From assembly GCA_934615235.1 (NCBI GenBank), contig CAKTTL010000118.1, forward strand, positions 1 to 7,435: a DNA stretch of 7,435 nucleotides, given 5' to 3'. The notes beneath the pieces were generated by a model. That model did not search any database, was not told the DNA's origin, and was given only the letters and a program-made list of their open reading frames with translations. Position numbers and translations under genes: made by a program. The DNA comes from an uncultured Clostridia bacterium. Lineage in GTDB: Bacteria; Bacillota; Clostridia; Christensenellales; Aristaeellaceae. Shown piece by piece: positions 1 through 4,916 of the stretch. Position 1 is the first letter of the stretch. Every line of letters begins with the position of its first letter.

Positions 1-24
1 AACCTCAGGTTCCTGCCAGGGGGT

Positions 25-47
25 GCAGGGGGACAGCGTCCCCCTGC
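25..47. repeat. GC-rich perfect palindrome, possible dispersed intergenic repeat
   Basis: Ten-base arms GCAGGGGGAC (25-34) and GTCCCCCTGC (38-47) are perfectly complementary around a 3-base loop. The left arm is preceded by a second CAGGGGG copy at 17-23, and a smaller inverted repeat AACCT/AGGTT sits at 1-11, so the block looks like a composite structured repeat cut by the window edge. No T-tract follows on either strand, which argues against a plain intrinsic terminator. The idea of a multicopy element is inference; only one copy is visible. Confidence 0.5.
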
Positions 48-69
48 CCCGGCTGGCTCGCGGATGCAT

Positions 70-95
70 GGTTTTGAATTAAAACCGGGAGGTGA
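70..95 (+). promoter_or_regulatory. Hairpin abutting the ribosome binding site of the SH3 gene
   Basis: GGTTTT (70-75) and AAAACC (81-86) form a 6-bp inverted repeat around the loop GAATT. They directly touch the Shine-Dalgarno stretch GGGAGGTGA (87-95), which lies 4 to 7 bases before the ATG at 100. The strong site fixes the start at 100 rather than the in-frame ATG at 64. Whether the hairpin modulates translation or mRNA stability is inference. Confidence 0.4.
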
Positions 96-99
96 CGAT

Positions 100-1092
100 A
101 TGAAGAAACGGATGGCGCTTTTGCTTGCCTGCCTGCTGTGCGCGCTGCACGCATACGCGCTGGCGGATACATTGCCTGAAGAAATTCGGAACAGGATTGC
201 GGAATATGAAATGGGGACGATTCTCCAGTATATCACCGTGGCGGACGCCAGCCGAAACAGCATGGTCCTCCTCACGCAACGCGGCGAGGATGCGTACCAG
301 GTCAGCGTGTTTTGTGATTACGGAACGGAATATGGCCTGGATGAAGAGTCTGCGCCGCTGCCCGCGCTTCATGGCGTCGCGCCCTCGCTGTCGCCTGTCT
401 CGAGAGGGTTTATCCTCCGCTATGAAGGGGAAGCGGATTATTACTTCCATGAGCTCCGACGGGGCGAATGGAAGCTGACCCGCGTGGAGGGAACCGACCC
501 CGCGCAGGCCTACGATTGCAACGCGTGGCTGCTGAGGTCGAACGACCGCCAAAAAGCCGTCTACGTGCATGAATCCACCGCGTTTCTGCGGCATTTTCAG
601 CCGGAAGATTTTCCGGCAAGCTTTTCTGAGGCCGTTGCGATAAAGGATTCTTCCGACTGCGCGCTTGTCTGCAACCCCAATCCGGACGACCGGCTGCATT
701 TGCGCGCGGAACCGAGCACGGAGTCCATCTCCAAAGGGCGATTCTATAACGCTACGCCCGTGAAAATTCTCGATATTTCCGGCGAGTGGGCGCATGTCCA
801 GCTGGCCGAACATGACGAGGGATATATGATGCGCAAGTATCTTGCCATCGGCGCGGAAGAGATGCTGCAGACAGACTGGTTCTCTTCAGCGTATACGCTG
901 AATACGGAAGACCCCGTTACCATCTACAGCCGCCCGGACGAGACGACGGTCGTGCGCGGCGAGGTGAGCGGCGACGGCGTAAATGTGAATCGCGTGGTGG
1001 GATACATCAATGAAAACTGGTTCTACGTCGAGTTCGACAGCGGCGATTGCGGATACGTGCGGGCGGAAAATTATATTGAAGGGAATGGATGA
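100..1092 (+). CDS. Exported protein with two C-terminal bacterial SH3-like repeats
   Basis: A 330-residue protein. The start at 100 is chosen because GGGAGGTGA lies at ideal spacing and the product then opens with a classic signal peptide: KKR, a hydrophobic core, and a likely signal-peptidase I site after ALA near residue 22. An LLAC stretch at residues 8-11 resembles a lipobox but is too close to the N terminus to be convincing. Residues about 25-185 form a domain I do not recognise. Residues about 188-250 (LHLRAEPS, then a WAHVQL strand and GYMMRKYL) match the bacterial SH3 (SH3_3) pattern. A second, more divergent copy spans about 273-328 (IYSRPDE, WFYVEF, GYVRAENY). Such repeats usually bind peptidoglycan or other envelope ligands, so a cell-surface role is likely. 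No catalytic domain is seen. The gene stands alone on this strand and probably ends at the terminator at 1190-1223. Confidence 0.85.
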   Translation: MKKRMALLLACLLCALHAYALADTLPEEIRNRIAEYEMGTILQYITVADASRNSMVLLTQRGEDAYQVSVFCDYGTEYGLDEESAPLPALHGVAPSLSPVSRGFILRYEGEADYYFHELRRGEWKLTRVEGTDPAQAYDCNAWLLRSNDRQKAVYVHESTAFLRHFQPEDFPASFSEAVAIKDSSDCALVCNPNPDDRLHLRAEPSTESISKGRFYNATPVKILDISGEWAHVQLAEHDEGYMMRKYLAIGAEEMLQTDWFSSAYTLNTEDPVTIYSRPDETTVVRGEVSGDGVNVNRVVGYINENWFYVEFDSGDCGYVRAENYIEGNG

Positions 1093-1124
1093 CGAATTTA
1101 TTTCTAAAATATGTCATTTTCCTC

Positions 1125-1154
1125 TTGACACGTAACATATCCGTAATATATAAT
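1125..1154 (+). promoter_or_regulatory. Consensus sigma-A promoter without a downstream gene
   Basis: TTGACA at 1125-1130 and TATAAT at 1149-1154 both match consensus exactly, with an 18-base spacer in an AT-rich stretch. Transcription should start near 1160-1162. The next plus-strand gene begins at 2679, past two terminator hairpins, so this promoter seems dedicated to a very short RNA. Confidence 0.75.
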
Positions 1155-1160
1155 CCTCTC

Positions 1161-1223
1161 GAACAGAAACGAAAGGCCTTTTCGATCGAGGCGGCGCTGC
1201 CGGGAAAGCAGCGCCGCCTTTTT
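1161..1223 (+). ncRNA. Candidate small RNA of about 63 nt
   Basis: The segment is bounded by the consensus promoter at 1125-1154 and the intrinsic terminator at 1190-1223. It contains no ATG, GTG or TTG, so it should not encode a peptide. The RNA would have an unpaired purine-rich 5' end, a small hairpin CGAAA (1170-1174)/TTTCG (1180-1184) with a GGCCT loop, and then the terminator stem. The GGCC in the loop is self-complementary, which could allow loop-loop pairing. I recognise no known RNA family; the start site is estimated from the -10 box. It could instead be a leader whose gene was lost. Confidence 0.45.
1190..1223 (+). terminator. Strong intrinsic terminator
   Basis: An 11-bp perfect stem, GGCGGCGCTGC (1190-1200) with GCAGCGCCGCC (1208-1218), encloses a 7-base loop and is followed by TTTTT. 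It ends the candidate small RNA and probably also the SH3 gene. On the other strand the stem is not followed by a T-run. Confidence 0.9.
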
Positions 1224-1250
1224 GCTGCACATTATCAGAACGCAAACGGC

Positions 1251-1278
1251 AAAAGAAAAAAGGCGGCCCAAGCCGCCC
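1251..1278 (-). terminator. Intrinsic terminator of the aldolase/membrane-protein operon
   Basis: On the minus strand GGCGGC, a TTGG loop and GCCGCC (1277 down to 1262) are followed by TTTTTTCTTTT (1261-1251). It lies 13 bases beyond the stop of the membrane-protein gene at 1291 and faces the plus-strand terminator, so the two convergent units are separated cleanly. Confidence 0.88.
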
Positions 1279-1290
1279 GGAAAATGAAAA

Positions 1291-1767
1291 TCACACCGTA
1301 AACTCTTTGGTAAACTTCCGCCCAAGCACGTAGTAGCTGATTTCGTATGTGCGCGCGCCGCCGTCGCCCTGCGTGAGGAAGGTGGCGGCGTATTCGCCGA
1401 GGCTCATGCGCGCCAGCGTGGGCGGATCGCCCTCCGGCGCGAGCTGCAGAATGTCCGCCGCAACCGGTTTGACTTCGATGCGGATCCATTCCATCGGGAA
1501 AAGCCCGATGTTCTTCATCCGCACGTTGACGGTGACGAACGAATATTCCGACGCGTCGCCCAGCTCGACCTGCCGCAGCACCTCGCCGCAGAACGAGCCC
1601 TCCGACAGCTGCCAGCGCAGCGAGGAAAACGCCTCCCCCGCGTCCGCCGCGGGCGTGACCGCCGTGCCCGCGCCGGCGATCTGCATCCGCGCGCCGTACC
1701 AGCAATAGCCGAAAAACGCGCCGACCGCCAGCACGATGACCAGCAGGATTCCCGTAATCGTGCGCAT
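1291..1767 (-). CDS. Single-pass membrane protein with extracytoplasmic beta-rich domain, function unknown
   Basis: A 158-residue protein. I chose the ATG at 1767 because the following residues MRTIT lead straight into a hydrophobic helix at about residues 4-22. Earlier in-frame starts would place the N terminus inside the aldolase gene with no sensible sequence. The helix looks like an uncleaved anchor or signal; there is no lipobox. Residues about 30-158 alternate short hydrophobic strands (YSFVTVNVRMKNIG, then IRIEVKPV, then YEISYYVL), suggesting an Ig-like or DUF4352-like beta sandwich, but I cannot name the family. The start lies 2 bp after the stop of the upstream aldolase gene, so translation is probably coupled and both share the terminator at 1251-1278. 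No catalytic motif is seen. Confidence 0.7.
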   Translation of the reverse strand: MRTITGILLVIVLAVGAFFGYCWYGARMQIAGAGTAVTPAADAGEAFSSLRWQLSEGSFCGEVLRQVELGDASEYSFVTVNVRMKNIGLFPMEWIRIEVKPVAADILQLAPEGDPPTLARMSLGEYAATFLTQGDGGARTYEISYYVLGRKFTKEFTV

Positions 1768-1769
1768 GG

Positions 1770-2447
1770 TCAGAAAAGCTCCGTCCAGTTCCTGTCGGTC
1801 AGCGCGGCCCAGTCCTCGCTGAAGCGGCGCAGGGCGTTGTCCGTCATCGGATGCCACAGGAGCGCTTCGAGAATGGACGGCGCGACCGTCACGGCCGTGA
1901 TGCCGTGCTTGGACAGGCGGCGAATCTGATCCGCCGTGCGGAAGCTGGCGGCCAGCACGCCGGTTTTGATTTCGTCATACTGCTGGAAATCGTGCATGAT
2001 TTCCTCGACCACATCTACGCCGTCCGCGCCGATATTGTCCAGCCGGCTGACGTACGGGGCCACGAAATCCGCGCCCGCGCGGGCGAAGAGCATCGCCTGA
2101 CCGGTGGCAAAAATGGCCGTCGCGGTCACTTTCACGCCTTCGCGCCTGAGCGTGGGCATTGCCTTGAGGCTTTCCGGAATGGCCGGGATTTTCACATAGA
2201 AATTGCCGCCGACCTTGTCCCGCAGCGTGACCGCCTCGCGGATGATCATGTCCGTGTCGCGCGTGCTGACCTGCGCGTGCAGCATGCGGTCCGGGCCGAT
2301 CAGCTCGCGGATGCGCATCAGCTGTTCCGCGGGATCCTTTTTCTCCTGCGCAAGAATGCTCGGGTTCGTCGTCACGCCGCAGATGGGGTAGACGTCGATC
2401 AGGCGCGCAATGTCGTCCAGGTTGGCCGTATCGAGCAGATAAAGCAT
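1770..2447 (-). CDS. fsa: Fructose-6-phosphate aldolase / transaldolase family protein
   Basis: A 225-residue class I aldolase of the small transaldolase group (FSA/TalC type, usually about 210-220 residues), a cytosolic TIM barrel. Visible family residues are Asp6 (LYLLDTAN), Thr26 and Asn28 (GVTTNPSIL), Gln59 (HAQVS), the Schiff-base lysine Lys86 (FYVKIP), and APYVSRLDN at 130-138. Tyr132 sits where E. coli FsaA has Tyr131 and transaldolases have Phe; this favours reversible cleavage of fructose-6-phosphate to dihydroxyacetone and glyceraldehyde-3-phosphate, though transaldolase activity cannot be excluded. The ATG at 2447 is supported by GAGGG seven bases upstream and by family alignment. 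The frame stays open to 3317, but that is GC-driven and not coding. It is first of a two-gene operon with the membrane protein at 1291-1767. A promoter is unclear; TTTACA/TAAAGG near 2527-2555 is a weak candidate. Confidence 0.93.
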   Translation of the reverse strand: MLYLLDTANLDDIARLIDVYPICGVTTNPSILAQEKKDPAEQLMRIRELIGPDRMLHAQVSTRDTDMIIREAVTLRDKVGGNFYVKIPAIPESLKAMPTLRREGVKVTATAIFATGQAMLFARAGADFVAPYVSRLDNIGADGVDVVEEIMHDFQQYDEIKTGVLAASFRTADQIRRLSKHGITAVTVAPSILEALLWHPMTDNALRRFSEDWAALTDRNWTELF

Positions 2448-2678
2448 GTTTTTTCCCTCGTTTCGCGTCGCGTCGTTCCGGTTGGAGCCGTACGCGCGCA
2501 TAAAATTACGGCGCAAAAACGCCGAACCTTTATGTTCGCTCTTTCTGCCTGTAAACCCTGCAAAAAACGCGGCGGAACGCGATTGTTTTTTCGGCGCGGA
2601 GCGCCGCAAAGCATACGCGCGGCCCTTTCTGCATAGGCATAATCTGAAATTTTCCCAAAGCGGGAAGGGAGGACGCGC
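2448..2678. other. Divergent intergenic region between the aldolase and the Ala-rich gene
   Basis: These 231 bases must hold the promoters for both flanking genes. On the minus strand TTTACA (2550-2555), 17 bases and TAAAGG (2527-2532) are a weak match. On the plus strand CATAAT at 2638-2643 is a plausible -10 box without a clear -35. Short hairpins are present: CGGCG/CGCCG at 2509-2524, CGGCGC/GCGCCG at 2592-2606, and TTCCC/GGGAA at 2652-2666 touching the GGGAGG ribosome binding site at 2667-2672. None has a T-run that would make it a convincing terminator. I see no RNA gene or riboswitch. Confidence 0.5.
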
Positions 2679-3446
2679 ATGAGCTATCTGTGCCGCAGGG
2701 TGCTTTTGAAAAACGCGCAGGAGGAAACGGGCGGGTTTGTCCGGCTGGAAAGCGCGGCGGAGGGATGCGCCGTGGACGCGCGCGCAAACGGCATGCCCGC
2801 GGACGCGCGCCTTCTGCTCCTGCGGCGCGACGGCGGTTCGCGCGAGGCGGGCGCGCTGCGGGGCGGCGCGCTGCAGATCACGCTGCGCGGGGAGGATCCC
2901 GCGGCGATTGTCGGAGCGGCCGTCGCCGCGAGCGGGCGGGCGCTGCTTTTCGGCGGCGAGGGAGACGTTTCCGCCGCGGCGCGAAGGGCGGCCGCGCAGG
3001 CATTCGCGCCGAAAGCCGTTTCTGCGCGAACGGAAGCCTGCCGCGTTCCGGCCCGGGAAACCGCCGCGCCCGTGCGGGCGGAAACGATTGCCGCCGCGGC
3101 GCAGCCGACGGGCGAAACGCAGACGGTCGCGCGCCGCGAGGCCATCCCGCCCGAGGTGCTCGTTCCCGCGCAGGAACAGGCGGAACAGGCCGAAGCGGCG
3201 GCCGCCCCTGTACAGGCGAAAATTCCTGCCGACGGCTGGACGTTCCGTTCCGCCGGAGACGGCCTGCGCTTTGACGCGACGCTTTACGAGGACGGCACCG
3301 CCATGCTTACCGCGCACGCCGTCGCAGCCGATACGCCGCTGCCGCCCGCGGGCCTGCAGGGGGCGACGAAGCTGAACGGGTTCTGGATGGAGACGGGAAA
3401 GCCTTCCGCGCAGAGCGCGGAAAAAAACAGGGACGCCGGCGACTGA
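2679..3446 (+). CDS. Ala/Pro-rich protein of unknown function with N- and C-terminal globular parts
   Basis: A 255-residue protein that I do not recognise. GGGAGG (2667-2672) lies six bases before the ATG at 2679, the main reason to choose this frame, since other long frames also stay open in this very GC-rich stretch. Third codon positions are mostly G or C. Residues about 1-95 look like a small beta-rich domain (CRRVLLKN, GGFVRLES, ARLLLLRRDG, RALLFGGEGD). Residues about 96-190 are a low-complexity Ala/Glu/Pro/Arg linker with a Gln/Glu/Ala run. Residues about 191-240 form a second small segment (DGWTFRS, RFDATLYEDG, LNGFWMETGKP). There is no signal peptide or membrane segment, so it is probably cytoplasmic. 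It is a lone gene divergent from the aldolase operon. The linker between two modules suggests an adaptor or scaffold, but that is a guess. Confidence 0.65.
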   Translation: MSYLCRRVLLKNAQEETGGFVRLESAAEGCAVDARANGMPADARLLLLRRDGGSREAGALRGGALQITLRGEDPAAIVGAAVAASGRALLFGGEGDVSAAARRAAAQAFAPKAVSARTEACRVPARETAAPVRAETIAAAAQPTGETQTVARREAIPPEVLVPAQEQAEQAEAAAAPVQAKIPADGWTFRSAGDGLRFDATLYEDGTAMLTAHAVAADTPLPPAGLQGATKLNGFWMETGKPSAQSAEKNRDAGD

Positions 3447-3472
3447 ACGGCGCGTTGGGCGAGAGAACGGCG

Positions 3473-3509
3473 AAATATAAAACGGCGCGGCCTTTTGCGG
3501 TCGCGCCGT
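3473..3509 (-). terminator. Intrinsic terminator after the acetyltransferase gene
   Basis: ACGGCGCGGCC (3482-3492) pairs with GGTCGCGCCGT (3499-3509) across a 6-base loop with one G-T wobble. On the minus strand the stem is followed by TTTATATTT, a T-rich tail. On the plus strand the tail is CTGACTGAAT, so it works best for the minus-strand acetyltransferase. It may still stop transcripts of the gene ending at 3446. Confidence 0.75.
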
Positions 3510-3524
3510 CTGACTGAATGGGTT

Positions 3525-4022
3525 TTATTGGGAATAGCGTTCGCGCAGACAGGCGTAATCCCCCCGAAAACGAAAGGAACGTCCGTTTTTGTTTTCACCT
3601 GCGATTTTAAGCCCGAGACGGCTTAAAATTGCCTGAGCTTTTTCGTTTTTCTTATTTGCGTACGCCTCGACGTACTGCGTCTGAGGCGGGAGAATACGGA
3701 TTAAATAACGGTATAGCTCCGTAAATAAGCCGCTGCCCTGAACGGAAGCGTCGAATTGAATTTCTTCCATCAGGAAAGTGCCGTTCACGAGAGCATATTG
3801 AAAATAACCGCATAGTCTGTCGGCGGAAAAAATGAGGAGAACTGCGCATTGCCCGCCGCTCCAACGGGGAACGGTGTATTTGGACCAAATTTCAAAATCT
3901 TCTTCGTAAGCGTTCCCTGTCGGGGCGATTCGGCTCATATTCTGATACAGGATGTCATAGAGCGCTCTTTTGTAAACAGAAATATCAGCGCGATTCATTT
4001 TCCGAAAGGAATACTGATCCAT
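3525..4022 (-). CDS. GNAT-family N-acetyltransferase
   Basis: A 165-residue protein with GNAT features: a central strand ending MEEIQFDASV (residues 85-94), then QGSGLFTELYRYLIRIL (about 95-111), which resembles the acetyl-CoA pyrophosphate loop and helix, then YVEAYANKKNEKAQAILSRLGLK, the usual late strand and helix with conserved Asn and Gly. The Q-x-x-G-x-G/A loop ends in Phe rather than Gly/Ala, so it is slightly atypical. The substrate is unknown. I take the ATG at 4022, which has GGAG nine bases upstream. The frame stays open to an ATG at 4127, but that start lies inside the inserted element at 4091-4254 and the extra residues do not look like GNAT. Codons are less GC-biased than in neighbouring genes. 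Before the insertion it probably followed elbB directly. Confidence 0.82.
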   Translation of the reverse strand: MDQYSFRKMNRADISVYKRALYDILYQNMSRIAPTGNAYEEDFEIWSKYTVPRWSGGQCAVLLIFSADRLCGYFQYALVNGTFLMEEIQFDASVQGSGLFTELYRYLIRILPPQTQYVEAYANKKNEKAQAILSRLGLKIAGENKNGRSFRFRGDYACLRERYSQ

Positions 4023-4090
4023 GAATATTTTCTCCATCAGGTTTCGGGGATTTGTTGAGTTCTGGGCGATCAGGCAGTTTGAGTCTGCCT

Positions 4091-4108
4091 TAGGGTGTAT
4101 CTGAAAAA
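4091..4108 (+). repeat. Left terminal inverted repeat including TA
   Basis: Eighteen bases perfectly complementary to 4237-4254. Pairing stops at the nineteenth base, so this is the full arm. Its outer TA matches the presumed target duplication. Confidence 0.85.
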
Positions 4109-4236
4109 TTCCCTGAGACTCCATCACGGCGTCTTTTCCGCCATTTCTGCGTCGGGAAATCTCGATTTAGCCCCGCTAAACCTTCGGTTTTCCTCCTTGA
4201 ACTGACGAAAAATCCGCTCGAGCTGTCGCTTCTTCC

Positions 4237-4254
4237 TTTTTCAGATACACCCTA
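4237..4254 (-). repeat. Right terminal inverted repeat including TA; supplies the present elbB stop
   Basis: This is the complement of the left arm. Read on the minus strand it contributes the final codons Leu-Gly-Cys-Ile and the TGA (4241-4243) that now ends elbB. Confidence 0.85.
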
Positions 4255-4801
4255 ACGCGGAAATCATAGAATCGATTCCCAGCAGCGCCGTATAGCAGCT
4301 GCCGGTTTTTCTGAAGGCGGGCGTGTAATAAAGATTGTTGTCGGCATCAAAGCAGAATTCTTCAGCGGGCAGTTGTTTCGTTTCATGGGCGAACAGATTG
4401 CTCCCGAGGAAACTGCGCATGAAGTCGATTCCCGCGCACATGGTAGCGACAGGTTTCTTTTTGCTGATAAAATGAGAGACGCATGCCCTGATCATGCTGG
4501 AATTTCTATAATTGTTCAATAAACCGATTCCGCCGGGGATAACCAGCGCGCCGTATTCTTCGAAATCAATTTCACGGATATCTTTTATGCGCCCCCGGCC
4601 GACGCGAGCCGCTTCTGAGAGGAGATTCCGATTTTCCGCCGTCTGCTCCGTCAGGTGGTTAACGGATTGAACAGAGATGTTTTCTGCGACCGGAGTGTAA
4701 TCGCATCCATATTTGTCGAGCACTGTGTATGTCAGAATCACTTCTTCTATACATGAGCCGTCGCCAAGTCCGCAGCCGGCTAATAAAACCAGATACTTCA
4801 T
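4241..4801 (-). CDS. elbB: ElbB-like DJ-1/PfpI family protein, C terminus rewritten by an insertion
   Basis: A 186-residue protein matching E. coli ElbB (217 residues, reported as a glyoxalase; old links to isoprenoid synthesis) in collinear motifs: GCGLGDGS (residues 9-16), VNHLT (47-51), RNLLSEAARVGRGRI (58-72), ALVIPGGIG (85-93), the nucleophile elbow ATMCAGI with Cys122, DNNLYYTPAF and GIDSMIS near the end. The length difference comes mostly from shorter internal loops. The last residues LGCI and the stop come from the inverted repeat of the element at 4091-4254; without the insertion the frame would end LRQTQTA, nearly the position where ElbB ends after GIDKLVS. The catalytic part is intact, so activity is plausible. 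The start at 4801 has GGAAGTGA six bases upstream. Codon use is less GC-rich than in the right-hand cluster. Confidence 0.85.
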   Translation of the reverse strand: MKYLVLLAGCGLGDGSCIEEVILTYTVLDKYGCDYTPVAENISVQSVNHLTEQTAENRNLLSEAARVGRGRIKDIREIDFEEYGALVIPGGIGLLNNYRNSSMIRACVSHFISKKKPVATMCAGIDFMRSFLGSNLFAHETKQLPAEEFCFDADNNLYYTPAFRKTGSCYTALLGIDSMISALGCI

Positions 4802-4833
4802 TTGCCTTCACTTCCATAAACTTTCTTTTTTTC

Positions 4834-4862
4834 ATCTTATCACATGACGGCAGGAAGCACAA
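4834..4862 (-). promoter_or_regulatory. Possible promoter of elbB
   Basis: On the minus strand TTGTGC (4862-4857), 17 bases and TAAGAT (4839-4834) form a partial sigma-A match, between the tmRNA terminator and the elbB start at 4801. Only three of six -35 bases match, so this is tentative, but some promoter is expected here after a strong terminator. Confidence 0.35.
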
Positions 4863-4878
4863 GAGCAGCCGCGGCAGG

Positions 4879-4916
4879 AAAAAAGCACCTCCGCCTTTTG
4901 GCAGAGGTGCTTTTTA
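4879..4916 (-). terminator. Terminator of the smpB-ssrA unit
   Basis: On the minus strand AGCACCTCTGCC, an AAAA loop and GGCGGAGGTGCT form a 12-bp stem with one G-U pair, followed by a T-run (4883-4879). The mismatch position pairs as G-U only in the minus-strand RNA and would be C-A on the plus strand, which shows the working direction. It begins directly after the tmRNA 3' end. Confidence 0.92.

Larger units (their letters stand above)
4091..4254. mobile_element. MITE-like element of 160 bp flanked by TA, non-autonomous
   Basis: Perfect 18-bp inverted ends TAGGGTGTATCTGAAAAA (4091-4108) and its complement (4237-4254) bound the segment. Reading the outer TA pairs as a 2-bp target duplication leaves a 160-bp element (4093-4252) with 16-bp ends starting GGGTGTATC. 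TA duplication is typical of IS630/Tc1-mariner elements and also occurs in some IS5 relatives; the parent family is not settled. Inside is an imperfect central hairpin with TTTAGC (4166-4171)/GCTAAA (4175-4180). No transposase fits; the minus strand has only a 36-codon open stretch without a convincing start. It must be moved in trans. It sits in the last codons of elbB, and excision on paper restores a sensible elbB end. Confidence 0.82.

Noticed and set aside
1851..2636. Long plus-strand frame of 261 codons opposite the aldolase
   Set aside because: It is antisense to a confidently identified gene, and its composition (Ala/Arg/His-rich) is typical of a GC-rich shadow.
1770..3317. A 515-residue minus-strand frame that would extend the aldolase upstream by 290 residues
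   Set aside because: The extension is Arg/Ala/Gly-rich shadow sequence opposite the gene at 2679-3446. The aldolase family begins at MLYLLDTAN, and a ribosome binding site sits just before that ATG.
2684..3375. Three other long frames (2690-3274 plus, 2737-3375 plus, 2684-3145 minus) over the Ala-rich gene
   Set aside because: They are Arg/Ala/Ser-rich products of high GC content, lack good ribosome binding sites, and conflict with the frame that has GGGAGG six bases before its ATG.
4127..4205. Short minus-strand open stretch of about 36 codons inside the MITE-like element
   Set aside because: It has no convincing start codon or ribosome binding site and is too short to be a transposase; it may be a remnant or chance.
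3447..4916. Integrative island at ssrA with flanking att repeats
   Set aside because: I looked for a second copy of the ssrA 3' sequence and for an integrase and found neither within the window.
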